A DNA stretch of 64,000 nt from TA-20 sp035935115 (GCA_035935115.1 DASYXK010000021.1:62001-126000); one strand, 5' to 3'. Positions 1 to 9,004 are shown, counted from the first letter of the stretch. Numbers and translations: made by a program. The notes: a model not told the origin generated them from the sequence alone.

Positions 1-143
1 GTATCCGCCTCCATCTCAATTAAAATGTCATATGCACCAAATGTCACAAATGCATTCTTTACTTGGGGAATGCGCTTTAATTCCTCTACGACATATTCCT
101 CTGCTCCAAGATCGCAGTTTAGTAAAATGTATCCTCTATGCAC
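1..143 (-). CDS. Lrp/AsnC-type ligand-binding (RAM) domain protein, 3' end outside window
   Basis: Read on the minus strand from a GTG at 141-143, the frame stays open to the window edge. It encodes a start like MHRGYILLNC, then EEYVVEELKRIPQV and FVTFGAYDILIEMEAD. This is the pattern of the stand-alone Lrp/AsnC ligand-binding (RAM) domain, in which a ferredoxin-like fold binds amino acids or other effectors. No helix-turn-helix precedes it. A second protein of the same kind lies at 6955-7200. Thaumarchaea carry many such small proteins. The start codon is uncertain because no ATG is available upstream before stops. Confidence 0.7.
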   Translation of the reverse strand, partial: MHRGYILLNCDLGAEEYVVEELKRIPQVKNAFVTFGAYDILIEMEAD

Positions 144-193
144 AAATTTACTTCAAATTAGTTCTTACTTAACTTTTGTCTGTTATTTTAAAA

Positions 194-268
194 AGCCAAC
201 GAAGGGATTTGGACCCTCGACCTTCTGATTACAAGTCAGATGCTCTAGCCAGGCTGAGCTACGTTGGC
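194..268 (-). tRNA. tRNA-Thr (anticodon UGU)
   Basis: The minus strand folds as a full cloverleaf. The acceptor arms are GCCAACG and CGTTGGC, the D arm contains AGCTCAGCCTGGCTAGAGC, the anticodon stem is CTGAC/ATCAG around a loop with TGT, and the T arm is GAGGGTCCAAATCCCTT. The anticodon UGU reads threonine ACA codons. The CCA end is not encoded; the strand runs straight into T-rich sequence that may serve as terminator. No intron is seen. Confidence 0.95.
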
Positions 269-387
269 ATTAAGTAAGAGGAAAGTTAGGGTGGTTTAAA
301 ATGTTATTACATTGACAAGTTAATAGATAATTATTAAAAAAATAATTAGCGTAACAACTATTTAATATCAAAAATCAATAACATGCA

Positions 388-855
388 ATGAAAAAAGACA
401 ATATATCAATTGGACGTGTAGATAAAAATCTTATTTTGCAAAAAAAGAAGTATTTTGTAGGAAGTGTAATACTACACGATATTTCGCGCATAATTAAATC
501 ACTTGAACAAAAAATATACCTTGTAACTTTTCAAAAAGGTGCAAAAACCAAACTGCATTACCATGAGGCAGGCCAAACATTAATTGTAACTGAAGGTATT
601 GGAAAACTTGTCATATACAAGAAAATTAAGGGTACTGTAAAAACAGGCTTGAAAATTATGCAGATTTCAAAAATCCCTCTTAAGAAAGGGGATGTTGTCT
701 ATATTCCAAAATATACTTTACACGTACATGGTTCTACAAATCAAAAGCAAAAATTTTCCCATATTGCAATTAATTCACATACCTCTACAGGACTAGAAGC
801 AAAAACGATATGGTTTGATTCAGATTTAGAAACTTTTGCAAAAAAGATATCATGA
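388..855 (+). CDS. Cupin-domain protein
   Basis: A 155-residue protein with one small beta-barrel cupin domain. Cupin motif 1 is visible around residues 50-72 (FQKGAKTKLHYHEAGQT followed by VTEGIGKL), and motif 2 around 92-110 (LKKGDVVYIPKYTLHVHG). The histidines of HYHE and of LHVHG are the likely metal ligands. The protein has no signal peptide, so it is probably cytosolic. Cupins of this size bind a metal and act as dioxygenases, isomerases or sensors, and the substrate cannot be told from sequence. The gene stands alone; the next gene is convergent. Confidence 0.75.
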   Translation: MKKDNISIGRVDKNLILQKKKYFVGSVILHDISRIIKSLEQKIYLVTFQKGAKTKLHYHEAGQTLIVTEGIGKLVIYKKIKGTVKTGLKIMQISKIPLKKGDVVYIPKYTLHVHGSTNQKQKFSHIAINSHTSTGLEAKTIWFDSDLETFAKKIS

Positions 856-898
856 ATATCCAGATTACAAGAAACCGGGGGTTGTATCCAAAAGTTCT

Positions 899-1741
899 TT
901 ATTTGTATGCTGTAGCAATCAAAACATCCCATGGAAATTCAATCTTTTCATTTTTAATAAACTGGGAGATGTTTTGTTCTGCTTCTTTTTTGATCATATT
1001 TACTATTTCAGTTCCTTTAGTTTTAATTTTTGGCCAAATTGAATTTGCAGTAGAATTCATGTAATCTGTCCAATATTCCTCAAAGTTTCCTGTATGATAA
1101 GTAAAAGTAAATTTTTTTATTTTTACATCTGAAAATCCTGCAGTGCTTATTTCCTTTTGTAGATCTTCCGGATTTCCAAATCTGTGAACTGTTGGAGTTC
1201 CTTTTACTCTAATGTCTGGAATGTAGTGTAGAATTGAATTCATTATACAACTAAAATATGGTACACCTGTTTGTGTTCCATGAACTGTTACTGCTATTTT
1301 CCCATCTTTTTTCATGATATCACTAATTGATTTTAGAACTTTGTATGCATCTGGGAAGAACATCAAACCATACTGACAAACTATTTTGTCAAAATTTACA
1401 TGAAAACCAATGTTTTCTGCATCCATTTCAACAAAGTCTACATTTCTAAACTGAATTGATTTTTTTGCAATGCAAAGTGCCACCCGTGAAATATCTATTC
1501 CAACAAGTGTTCCTAAATTTCCAAGTAGGTGTGAAATCTCTTTTGAAACTACGCCTGTTCCACATGCTACATCTAATACAGAATCATCAGGTTTGATTTC
1601 TGCTGCTTTTACTAATTCTTTTGTTGATTTAAAAGGTCCGGCATCACTATTTGCCCAATCATTATGATATTGGGGTGCAACCGTATTCCAATTTGTTCTA
1701 GTATTGATTTTGTATTCGATTGGATTAAATGTTGAACTCAT
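899..1741 (-). CDS. Class I SAM-dependent methyltransferase
   Basis: A 280-residue protein with a Rossmann methyltransferase fold. Motif I is DVACGTG at residues 57-63, the acidic residue after beta-2 is in VGIDIS, and a VEMDAEN motif near 104-110 would bind the adenine. The C-terminal half (residues 150-270) is a substrate cap rich in aromatic residues. The overall shape resembles UbiE/Coq5-like and small-molecule methyltransferases, but the substrate is unknown. It is convergent with the upstream cupin gene, and its promoter side faces purS. Confidence 0.8.
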   Translation of the reverse strand: MSSTFNPIEYKINTRTNWNTVAPQYHNDWANSDAGPFKSTKELVKAAEIKPDDSVLDVACGTGVVSKEISHLLGNLGTLVGIDISRVALCIAKKSIQFRNVDFVEMDAENIGFHVNFDKIVCQYGLMFFPDAYKVLKSISDIMKKDGKIAVTVHGTQTGVPYFSCIMNSILHYIPDIRVKGTPTVHRFGNPEDLQKEISTAGFSDVKIKKFTFTYHTGNFEEYWTDYMNSTANSIWPKIKTKGTEIVNMIKKEAEQNISQFIKNEKIEFPWDVLIATAYK

Positions 1742-1899
1742 AACTGTTTTGATAATATTTATTCAAGTTAATCTTTTCTGCGTGGTCATTGTCGAGTCTT
1801 GATTTGTAATTTCAATGGAAATTAAGAAGATACAGTTCTTTTGATTAAACAAAATAGAAAATAGCCAAAGCTTAAATTAATTACAATTAAACAAATCAC

Positions 1900-2160
1900 A
1901 TGCCATTTTTCAAAGTGAATGTGACAATAGAAAACAAGCCAGAGATAAGTGATCCTGAGGGCGAGACTATATTGAATGATTTGATTCTAAAAGATCATAA
2001 TGCTTCTGTGAAAAAAGTTCGTTCTGCAAAGATGCTCAAATTTGATGTAGACGCAAAAAATCGAAAGATTGCTGAAAAAATTGTGCTTGATTTATGTAAT
2101 GAATTTAGAATTTACAATCCACTTGTCAGTAAGGTATCTGTTGAAAGTTTTGATGCCTAA
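1900..2160 (+). CDS. purS: Phosphoribosylformylglycinamidine synthase subunit PurS
   Basis: An 86-residue protein with the PurS pattern: NVTIENKPEISDPEGETIL at the start and VRSAKMLKFDVDA in the middle. PurS is the small bridging subunit of the FGAM synthase complex (PurS-PurQ-PurL), which converts FGAR, glutamine and ATP to FGAM in purine synthesis. PurQ and PurL follow 0.5 kb downstream, but a convergent CBS gene separates them, so purS has its own promoter. A TATA-like stretch (CTTAAATTAATT) sits about 25 nt before the ATG, which fits a leaderless transcript. Confidence 0.92.
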   Translation: MPFFKVNVTIENKPEISDPEGETILNDLILKDHNASVKKVRSAKMLKFDVDAKNRKIAEKIVLDLCNEFRIYNPLVSKVSVESFDA

Positions 2161-2597
2161 CTACTTTTTACGACCTTGCGGTTCAGAGCAGTGGTATCCT
2201 CGAGGGCTCCATCTATCAATAGTTTACTTCGCAAGTATTTTGCCAAATCTGTTTCAGTTATGATGCCAGCAAGCTTACCATCCTCAAGAACAAGGAGTCT
2301 ACGAATATTCTTGTTAATCATTTTTTGAACTGCATCCTCTATTGGGGTCATGGGCTCTACCCATCTAAAATTATGCGACATTATCTCAGAGAGAGACACG
2401 TCTGAACTTTTTCTATCTGAAGTTGAGACTTTACGAGCAAGATCTCTTTCTGTAACCAATCCTATTGGGGTACCGTCTTTTATAACCACAAGGGAACTGA
2501 TTTCTTTTTCTGCAAGTAAAAGTGCGACGTCTTTTGCTGTCTTATCGTGTTCTATGGTAACTACATTACGTACCATGATGTCACGTACTTGACCCAT
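2157..2597 (-). CDS. Tandem CBS-domain protein
   Basis: About 146 residues from the ATG at 2597, which I prefer to the TTG 12 nt upstream. It holds two CBS domains: the first begins VRDIMVRNVVTIEHDKTAKDVA with GLVTERDLARK at its end, and the second spans SEIMSHNFRWVEPMTPIEDAVQKM to GIITETDLAKYL. CBS pairs bind adenine nucleotides and regulate a partner. No other domain is attached, so the partner is separate. Its stop overlaps the purS stop by 4 bp in convergent orientation. Confidence 0.88.
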   Translation of the reverse strand: MGQVRDIMVRNVVTIEHDKTAKDVALLLAEKEISSLVVIKDGTPIGLVTERDLARKVSTSDRKSSDVSLSEIMSHNFRWVEPMTPIEDAVQKMINKNIRRLLVLEDGKLAGIITETDLAKYLRSKLLIDGALEDTTALNRKVVKSS

Positions 2598-2681
2598 AGC
2601 TAGTACCAAAAAGTATTAGGATAAAAATGATTTCATTTTCATTCGATTCAATTTAATAATGCTGTCAAACAATGTAGAATT

Positions 2682-3362
2682 GTGAAAGTCGCTGTTGTTG
2701 TATTTCCGGGAAGTAACTGCGATCGGGATATGCATCATGTGCTTTTAGATGTTTTTAAATTAAAAACAGAACTTGTTTGGCATACTGACGAGCTCCCAAA
2801 AAATATTGATGCCATAGTTCTTCCAGGAGGTTTTTCATATGGTGATAGGCTTCGTGCTGGAGTTATTGCCGCTCATAGTCCTGTAATCTCTGACGTTAAA
2901 AAAATGGCAGAAAAAGGAATGCCAATTCTGGGAGTTTGTAATGGATTTCAAATTCTTGTAGAGGCAGGACTTTTACCAGGGGCACTTCTTAAGAACACAT
3001 CACTTGCATTCATGTGTAAATGGACTGAGATTATAGTAAAAAATAACAAGACTCCGTTTACTAACAAATTGAAACTAAATCAAAGAATTCCTATTGCAAT
3101 TGCAAATGGAGAAGGCAGGTATTATGCTGACAAGGAGACATTAAAATCATTAAAGAAAAACAATCAGATTGTCTTTACATATGGTGAGGAAGTAAATGGG
3201 GCTTCACTTGATATTGCTGGGATATGCAACAAGCAAGGTAACGTTGTTGGCATGATGCCACATCCTGAAAGGTCTGCAGAATCTATCATAAATCCAAAGA
3301 ATTCAAAACCGGCTTCATTGATTTTTGAATCCCTGTTGAATACATTGGGTGTGGCGCAATGA
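2682..3362 (+). CDS. purQ: Phosphoribosylformylglycinamidine synthase subunit PurQ (glutaminase)
   Basis: A 226-residue class I glutamine amidotransferase from a GTG start. The catalytic triad is visible: Cys86 in GVCNGFQIL, and His194 with Glu196 in PHPERS. It releases ammonia from glutamine for PurL. Length matches the family (about 220-230). The stop codon overlaps the purL ATG by 4 bp (ATGA), so the two are translationally coupled. The gene heads the purQ-purL-purF operon. Confidence 0.95.
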   Translation: MKVAVVVFPGSNCDRDMHHVLLDVFKLKTELVWHTDELPKNIDAIVLPGGFSYGDRLRAGVIAAHSPVISDVKKMAEKGMPILGVCNGFQILVEAGLLPGALLKNTSLAFMCKWTEIIVKNNKTPFTNKLKLNQRIPIAIANGEGRYYADKETLKSLKKNNQIVFTYGEEVNGASLDIAGICNKQGNVVGMMPHPERSAESIINPKNSKPASLIFESLLNTLGVAQ

Positions 3363-5524
3363 GTCTTACTCCACAGGAGCATGCTTTTCTTGAAAAGAAA
3401 ATTGGTCGCAAACCCAGTCCTGTAGAACTACAGATAGTTGCAGCAGAATGGTCAGAACACTGTTCGTACAAATCCTCAAAAAAACATTTGAAACTATTGC
3501 CTAGAGATGGAAGCCGAGTAATATCTGGTCCGGGCTATGACTCTGGAGTTCTAGATGTTGGTGATGGCTATGTTGTAACAGTACATATTGAAAGTCATAA
3601 TCATCCCTCTGCTGTTGAACCATATGGTGGTGCGGCTACTGGTGTAGGTGGTGTTATCCGTGATATTTTATCTGCGGGAACAAGACCCATTGCAATACTT
3701 GACGCTCTACGATTTGGCGATATTGAAAAAGATTCTCATGCAAGATGGCTTTTCAAAAATGCAGTACGCGGAATTGCAGACTATGGTAACTGCCTTGGGA
3801 TCCCAACAATTGGAGGTGAAATTGAATTTGATAAATGTTTTACAAACTATGCGCTAGTTGACGTAGCAGCTATTGGACTTGGTAAAAAAGAGAAACTCAT
3901 AAAAAATAGAGCGGATAAAGACGACTTTGTTGTTTTAATTGGAGGTTCTACGGGACGTGATGGAATTGGTGGCTCACAATTTGCATCAGATAAGCTAGAG
4001 TCAGAAAACCGTTCAGCTGTTCAAATACCAGATCCATTTATAGAAAAATTGGTTATAGAAGCCATACTTGAAGCACGTGATCAACATTGCATAAAAGCAA
4101 TGAAGGATTTGGGTGGTGGAGGTCTTTCTTGTGCTATTTCAGAAACTGCTGACGCACTTTCTGTTGGGATAGAGATGGATGTCGCACGCATTCACAAAAG
4201 GGAGGCAAGTATGTCACCTACAGAATTGATGGTTTCAGAATCGCAAGAAAGAATGCTTGTCATAACGGATAGGCAAAAGCTTCCAATATTAAAAAAAATA
4301 TGTGAAAAATACAGAGTTCCATACTCTGTTATTGGCAAAGTAAAAGAAGATAGAATGATGCAAGTCAGAGTTGAGACAAACACAATAGCAAATCTGCCTA
4401 GTAGCGTAATTGCAAACGCACCACTTTTAGACAGGCCTGCATCAAAACCAAAATACCTAAAAAAAATTGAAGAGATAAAAAAACCAAATACGCCAAAAGA
4501 CCTAACTGGTACACTGCTTCAAATGCTTGCAAATCCTAACATTGCAAGCAAGATCTGGGTGTATGGGCAATATGATCATGAGGTTGGGATAAGAACTGTA
4601 ATAAAACCAGGGCATGATGCCTCTGTTCTAAGATTAGATAATGGTAAATTCCTGTCTGTAAAGATTGATGGTAATTCAAAACAATGCTACGTTAATCCTC
4701 GTCAAGGTGCCATAGGATGCTTTGAAGAAGCGTGTAGGAATGTTGTTTGTACTGGGGCTACACCAATTGGCATGGTTGATCATTTACAGTTTGGAAATCC
4801 AGAAGATCCTGAAATTTTTTGGACATTTAAAGAATCATTGGAAGGAATATCTGAATTTGCAAAATATTTTGAAATTCCATGTGTTGGAGGAAAAGTTAGT
4901 TTTTACAATGAAACAGACAATGGCCCAATAAAACCAACTCCATTGATTGGGGTTCTTGGACTGATTGATAAAAAACCATTATTTGCACAAAAAATTACAA
5001 ATAACAACATACTTGTTATTGTAGGAGAAACAAAAGATGAACTTGGCGGCTCTGAATATTATGAATACATACACGATATAATTGGTGGAACATCTCCAAC
5101 AGTAGACATGAAATCTTCCAAACAAAATCAACAAACCATATTGGAATTGATAAATCAGGAACTGGTAAATTCTGTGCATGATTGTTCGAAAGGCGGTATT
5201 GCGGTAGCAGTATCTGAACTATGCATTACAAATGATATGGGCTGTGTTATATCAATAGATAAAATACCTGGACAAAAACTAAAGCCTGACGAGATTCTAT
5301 TTTCTGAATCTCACTCTCGTTATCTATTAGTTATAGACCAAAAGAATTCTGATAAAATAAAATCTCTGTTAAAACAAAAAAATGTATTATATGGATTCAT
5401 TGGTAAGTTTTCTGGTTCTAGTATAATATTTAGAAACAAAACAAAAACGATTACAAATCTAAGGATTGATAAGGCACGAGACAAATGGTTAAACTCGTTG
5501 GGGTCGTTGGTTACTCATGGTTAA
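3359..5524 (+). CDS. purL: Phosphoribosylformylglycinamidine synthase subunit PurL
   Basis: A 721-residue protein of the small (archaeal and Gram-positive) PurL type. It has the AIR-synthase signature SHNHPSAVEPYGGAATGVGG, a glycine-rich DLGGGGLSCAISE motif in the first half and a second internally repeated AIR-synthase-like half (HDCSKGGIAVAVSE). It performs the ATP-dependent amidation that yields FGAM, using ammonia from PurQ and PurS as bridge. It overlaps purQ by 4 bp and purF by 8 bp. Confidence 0.95.
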   Translation: MSLTPQEHAFLEKKIGRKPSPVELQIVAAEWSEHCSYKSSKKHLKLLPRDGSRVISGPGYDSGVLDVGDGYVVTVHIESHNHPSAVEPYGGAATGVGGVIRDILSAGTRPIAILDALRFGDIEKDSHARWLFKNAVRGIADYGNCLGIPTIGGEIEFDKCFTNYALVDVAAIGLGKKEKLIKNRADKDDFVVLIGGSTGRDGIGGSQFASDKLESENRSAVQIPDPFIEKLVIEAILEARDQHCIKAMKDLGGGGLSCAISETADALSVGIEMDVARIHKREASMSPTELMVSESQERMLVITDRQKLPILKKICEKYRVPYSVIGKVKEDRMMQVRVETNTIANLPSSVIANAPLLDRPASKPKYLKKIEEIKKPNTPKDLTGTLLQMLANPNIASKIWVYGQYDHEVGIRTVIKPGHDASVLRLDNGKFLSVKIDGNSKQCYVNPRQGAIGCFEEACRNVVCTGATPIGMVDHLQFGNPEDPEIFWTFKESLEGISEFAKYFEIPCVGGKVSFYNETDNGPIKPTPLIGVLGLIDKKPLFAQKITNNNILVIVGETKDELGGSEYYEYIHDIIGGTSPTVDMKSSKQNQQTILELINQELVNSVHDCSKGGIAVAVSELCITNDMGCVISIDKIPGQKLKPDEILFSESHSRYLLVIDQKNSDKIKSLLKQKNVLYGFIGKFSGSSIIFRNKTKTITNLRIDKARDKWLNSLGSLVTHG

Positions 5525-6953
5525 GGAAAACTGCGGAGTTGTAGGCATCTTTAGTCTAGATGGTGCAAATGTTATCCCGATGATAATTGATTCCCTAAGA
5601 GCACTTCAACACAGAGGACAAGAAGCATGGGGGGTAGCTGTTCCAAAAAAACAACCATACAAACAACTTGGATTAGTATCATCCGCAGTTTCAGAATTTG
5701 ACAAAGTTACAAGAGAATACGCGTCACCTGCAGCAATTGGCCACGTAAGATATTCTACTATGGGAGGAAGTAACTTGGAAAACGCTCAACCATTAAAGGT
5801 AAAAGATCTTTGTATTGCACATAATGGCACCATATCTAACGTTGAGGAATTATCAGGAATGGTAGGAGGCTGTACTTTTACACCACAAAATGCTAGTGAT
5901 ACGTTGATTGCAGCAAAACGATTGGTTTCGCTCATGTCAGAAAACGGTAAGCTTGGTAACGCACTTTCAATTTTAAAAAATGAGATGGTTGGTTCATTTT
6001 GTTTTACTTTTGTATCTGATGATAACGCTGTGTATGCAGCTCGTGATCCAAAAGGATTTAGACCAATGGTTGTTGGTTTCAGAAAAGACACTAATACGTA
6101 TATTGTAGCTTCAGAATCTGCTGCACTTGCAGCAGTTGGTGCACAACTGATTCGTGATGTAAAACCAGGTGAGCTGATAAAAATTAGTAATGCTGGTTTA
6201 GAATCAGAGATGTTTTCTGAAGAAAAAAAATCGGCACATTGTTCATTTGAGTTTACCTACTTTGCACATCCTTCTAGTGTTATGGAAGGTTCTAATATTT
6301 ACATGGTAAGAAAAAAAATTGGCCAGTATCTTGCAAGAAAGTTTCCAATTAAAGATGCAGATATAGTAATTCCTGTGCCTGACTCAGCAAGACCTGCTGC
6401 ACTAGGATATGCTCAGGAATTGGGAATTCAATTTGAAGAAGGCTTGTTAAAAGATAGGTACAGTAGAAAGGGACCGTTACGAAGTTTTATTGAACCTCAT
6501 CAAAGTGACAGAGTTGAAATAAACCGTTGGATAATACCAATTACCCAAGTTATTGATGGTAAACACGTAGTTGTAGTTGATGACAGTCTTGTAAGAGGAA
6601 CAAGCTCTAAGGCAATCATAAAAGCTCTGCGGCGAGCAGGAGCAAAAAAAATTAGTATGGTAATAACATTTCCGCCAATAAAATTTCCATGTTATGCTGG
6701 AATTGACTTTCCCTCACAAGAAGAACTTGTAACGTTTTTTGATAATGGTGCTGTGTATTCTGAAGATGCAATGGTAGAAAAAGTCCGACAAGTTGTTGGT
6801 GCCGATTTTTTGGGATACAATGACACACAGAATTTGGCAGATGCGATTGGAATCGATGCTAATTCGATGTGTTTTTCATGTTCTACTGGCGATTATTCTC
6901 CGCTTAGAATAAAACCCGTCTTTAAGAGCAGAGCTGAAATTAAAGGGGAATAA
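5517..6953 (+). CDS. purF: Amidophosphoribosyltransferase PurF
   Basis: A 478-residue enzyme catalysing the first committed purine step, PRPP plus glutamine to phosphoribosylamine. The N-terminal nucleophile Cys6 lies in MVKENCGVVGIF and would be exposed by removal of a short propeptide. The glutaminase motif RHRGQE-like LQHRGQEAWG follows. The PRPP-binding motif is VVVVDDSLVRGTSSKAI. Cysteines in FPCYAGIDFP and MCFSCSTGDY may ligate an Fe-S cluster, as in the Bacillus type. The ATG lies inside the end of purL. Confidence 0.95.
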   Translation: MVKENCGVVGIFSLDGANVIPMIIDSLRALQHRGQEAWGVAVPKKQPYKQLGLVSSAVSEFDKVTREYASPAAIGHVRYSTMGGSNLENAQPLKVKDLCIAHNGTISNVEELSGMVGGCTFTPQNASDTLIAAKRLVSLMSENGKLGNALSILKNEMVGSFCFTFVSDDNAVYAARDPKGFRPMVVGFRKDTNTYIVASESAALAAVGAQLIRDVKPGELIKISNAGLESEMFSEEKKSAHCSFEFTYFAHPSSVMEGSNIYMVRKKIGQYLARKFPIKDADIVIPVPDSARPAALGYAQELGIQFEEGLLKDRYSRKGPLRSFIEPHQSDRVEINRWIIPITQVIDGKHVVVVDDSLVRGTSSKAIIKALRRAGAKKISMVITFPPIKFPCYAGIDFPSQEELVTFFDNGAVYSEDAMVEKVRQVVGADFLGYNDTQNLADAIGIDANSMCFSCSTGDYSPLRIKPVFKSRAEIKGE

Positions 6954-6954
6954 A

Positions 6955-7200
6955 TTGGAATTAGCATATGTCTTGGTAAAAGCCAAAATGGGACACGAAG
7001 TAGATGTTATGAATGATATTTTAAAAATAGACGGCGTAAAGGAGGTTCTTGGAACTTATGGGCAATACGATATATTTGTGAAAGTTCAAGTTCAGACAAG
7101 AAATGAGATTGAACTAATAATTACTAAAAAGATTCGTAAGGTTAGTAACGTTCTATCGACTACTACTCTTTCTGTCATACCTGGTCAAGGCTACAAATAG
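6955..7200 (+). CDS. Small Lrp/AsnC-type RAM-domain protein
   Basis: An 81-residue protein from a TTG one base after the purF stop. The sequence ELAYVLVKAKMGHEVDVMN, then VKEVLGTYGQYDIFVKVQ and a C-terminal STTTLSVIPGQGYK, matches a stand-alone RAM (ligand-sensing) domain without a DNA-binding domain. Its tight linkage to purF suggests that it is co-transcribed with the purine operon and could sense a metabolite for it; that role is inference. Confidence 0.8.
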   Translation: MELAYVLVKAKMGHEVDVMNDILKIDGVKEVLGTYGQYDIFVKVQVQTRNEIELIITKKIRKVSNVLSTTTLSVIPGQGYK

Positions 7201-7247
7201 ACTTTACTAAATAAACCTTATTGTACTAATAACTAGGGTGTTTTTGC

Positions 7248-7952
7248 CTAAAAATCATTATTCCTGGAGTAAATACCTAATGTGTCATATTTGGTAGAAT
7301 TGCCTAATCCAATATTGGTATTGAAAGGGACAAACTCCAAATTTCGCCATTCATGTATTGTTTTCCATTTTATGTGAGGTAATTTTTCCATAAAGAATAT
7401 CTTATTACAAAATAAGCAGAGATAACCTGCAAAAGTTCTTAGTATTTTTTGTTTAGGTGATTCAATATACAACTTGACTATACAGCTTCGATCAGTAAAA
7501 ATAGGTATAGTAACTTGCTTTAAAAAATGAATTATGGTCCTACATCTTGTAGCCTTGATATAATTAGGACATATATCATAACCACAACCTGAACCATCAT
7601 TATTGTTATGATTTCGCTTATCTATGAATAAATAATGAAGCGCTTCTTTTTTCGTTGGTTGTCTCCATTCTTGATAAGAAATAATTGATTTTGAACATCG
7701 AATACATCTTGGGTCATGCTTGTTTTGCATAGCCTTTATGTCAATTTCTCCCCCTTCTTTTATGATCAAAACCTCAAAACTTGTCACTTGCTTGTTAAAC
7801 GGTATTCTTTCTAATTGAGATACTGTTGAACATTTAGAGCAAAAATACATACAAACTTTATCGGCCTCTTTTTCTTTGTCAAAGTAACTTACAGCTATCA
7901 ATGAACTCTTAGCTGTACAATCTTGATTATCACAATTGACCTTAATTTTCAT
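7248..7952 (-). CDS. Hypothetical Cys-rich protein
   Basis: A 234-residue protein I do not recognise. Cysteine pairs occur throughout: CDNQDC near residue 8, CSKC near 38, CIRC near 82, a GCGYDIC stretch near 125 and CLFC near 182. This suggests two or more zinc-binding knuckles. It has no signal peptide or membrane segment. It sits on the opposite strand immediately after the purine operon and next to the accessory island, and could belong to that island. Product and role are unknown. Confidence 0.55.
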   Translation of the reverse strand: MKIKVNCDNQDCTAKSSLIAVSYFDKEKEADKVCMYFCSKCSTVSQLERIPFNKQVTSFEVLIIKEGGEIDIKAMQNKHDPRCIRCSKSIISYQEWRQPTKKEALHYLFIDKRNHNNNDGSGCGYDICPNYIKATRCRTIIHFLKQVTIPIFTDRSCIVKLYIESPKQKILRTFAGYLCLFCNKIFFMEKLPHIKWKTIHEWRNLEFVPFNTNIGLGNSTKYDTLGIYSRNNDF

Positions 7953-8060
7953 ATTCTCAGAAACTTAACGATTAGAGTCTCTCTCAGGCATGGGAATTGA
8001 TTCATACGTTAAGTAATAAAAAGTCGCTTTATTAACCATATCGACAACTCACCTAATAAC

Positions 8061-8249
8061 ATGCAAGGTAAATTATCAAACAAAACAATAGGCCGCCTAA
8101 GCGAGATAACACAAAAACCCATTTCGCGTGGGGTTGACTCCGCAGTTAACGAGGTCTGCGATAAATATGAAGAACTAGCGGAGAAAGACACCAAGCCATT
8201 CTGTAAGATCTGCATGGATGACGAACAGGGAGAATCGAATAATGGCTAA
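8061..8249 (+). CDS. Small hypothetical protein of the island
   Basis: A 62-residue protein starting MQGKLSNKTIGRL, with an acidic C-terminal half containing CKICMDDEQGE. It opens a train of six or seven short genes that overlap or abut each other up to the ATPase at 9226, so they look like one transcription unit. A TATA-like TTTATTAACC lies about 25-30 nt upstream of the ATG. The function is unknown; the CxxC pair alone is too little to call a zinc finger. Confidence 0.5.
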   Translation: MQGKLSNKTIGRLSEITQKPISRGVDSAVNEVCDKYEELAEKDTKPFCKICMDDEQGESNNG

Positions 8250-8385
8250 AAAAATATGCGTGGCGCATGGTGGCCTAAACAATAAGCAGAAAAAAGAGCT
8301 TGAATCTAGGATTAAGAACACAGTAGAGCAATACAACGAAGAGCTACAAACAGAATCAGAACAAACTGGAGACTCGGAGGAATAA
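8242..8385 (+). CDS. Small hypothetical protein of the island
   Basis: A 47-residue ORF, MAKKICVAHGGLNNKQKKEL onward, ending in an acidic GDSEE tail. It overlaps the preceding ORF by 8 bp and the next by one base (TAATG), the usual sign of translational coupling. A purine-rich AGGGAGAA lies just upstream of its ATG. I recognise no domain. Lysine-rich and glutamate-rich composition suggests a short helical protein. Confidence 0.45.
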   Translation: MAKKICVAHGGLNNKQKKELESRIKNTVEQYNEELQTESEQTGDSEE

Positions 8386-8507
8386 TGACGATCCTTAACA
8401 GATTCAGCTCAAACCCAATTATTTTTAGTAAAAAAACATTCTACAAAAAACCTTGTCAATACAATGAAGAGGATATTTTTGATCAAGACGAAGAGGGCTT
8501 TGATTAA
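8385..8507 (+). CDS. Tiny hypothetical protein of the island
   Basis: A 40-residue ORF beginning MTILNRFSSNPIIF and ending with the acidic run EEDIFDQDEEGFD. Its ATG shares a base with the upstream stop (TAATG), and GGAGG lies five bases before it, a good ribosome-binding site. The next ORF starts one base after its stop. No domain is recognised. Coupling and a strong Shine-Dalgarno are the only support that it is real. Confidence 0.4.
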   Translation: MTILNRFSSNPIIFSKKTFYKKPCQYNEEDIFDQDEEGFD

Positions 8508-8508
8508 A

Positions 8509-8721
8509 ATGCAAGAAAAATTAGGCGAAATTAAATCTCATAGATTCAACAACAAGATAATTTTAGCGATAGATGCAAGATGGATAGATTATTTTAATTC
8601 AAAAGAGCCTATTTTCCAGGCTGTTATTCAAGAAGGAAAATATATCCTTGTTGGACCAAAACTGAATCGCTCAGGTCCAACATCAAACCACACGTCTAAT
8701 GAGGTTGATGATACTGAGTAA
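8509..8721 (+). CDS. Small hypothetical protein of the island
   Basis: A 70-residue protein if the ATG at 8509 is used, directly after the upstream stop. An in-frame ATG at 8464 would add 15 basic residues but overlaps the previous ORF deeply. The sequence has an alternating strand pattern (IILAIDARWIDYF, FQAVIQEGKYILVG) and a disordered Ser/Thr-rich end. I recognise no family. It overlaps the start of the next ORF by about 20 bp. Confidence 0.5.
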   Translation: MQEKLGEIKSHRFNNKIILAIDARWIDYFNSKEPIFQAVIQEGKYILVGPKLNRSGPTSNHTSNEVDDTE

Positions 8722-8899
8722 TTCTTCTACACTAATAGATCTTGTGGCAATTCCTCGCAGAGATATAAAGAATCTTTGTTCTTGCGTGTATTGTTGGACT
8801 GCAAAGAATACCAAAAACTGTTCAAGTTGTGGGAAAAAATTTTGTGATGATCACATAAAAAATCATATTTGTTTTGAAAATTCGAGGGTTTGGTCATAG
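8699..8899 (+). CDS. AN1-like zinc-finger protein
   Basis: A 66-residue protein whose C-terminal half matches an AN1-type zinc finger: CSCVYC, then CSSCGKKFCDDH, then HIC. The order C-x2-C, C-x2-C, C-x2-H, H-x-C is that of AN1 fingers, although the spacing between the last two histidines is shorter than usual. AN1 fingers are common as tiny stand-alone proteins in archaea and probably mediate protein or nucleic-acid contacts. The start could also be the ATG 9 nt further in. Confidence 0.6.
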   Translation: MRLMILSNSSTLIDLVAIPRRDIKNLCSCVYCWTAKNTKNCSSCGKKFCDDHIKNHICFENSRVWS

Positions 8900-9004
8900 A
8901 TGTTCTTACAGTCAGCTTGTTATCGTTATCATCACAATAGATGTAAGGGTCTGAAAGGATGCGAATGCAAATGTCATAAAAACGGAGATTTTGAAAATGA
9001 GTAG
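8900..9004 (+). CDS. Cys/His-rich miniprotein of the island
   Basis: A 34-residue ORF starting one base after the previous stop: MFLQSACYRYHHNRCKGLKG then CECKCHKNGD. Five cysteines and three histidines in 34 residues suggest a metal-binding knuckle. The pattern (Cys, His-x2-Cys, Gly, then CxCxxC or CxCxCH) resembles the separate 36-residue ORF at 28457-28567. It overlaps the next gene by 8 bp. It is below the length at which coding can be trusted, but composition and coupling support it. Confidence 0.4.
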   Translation: MFLQSACYRYHHNRCKGLKGCECKCHKNGDFENE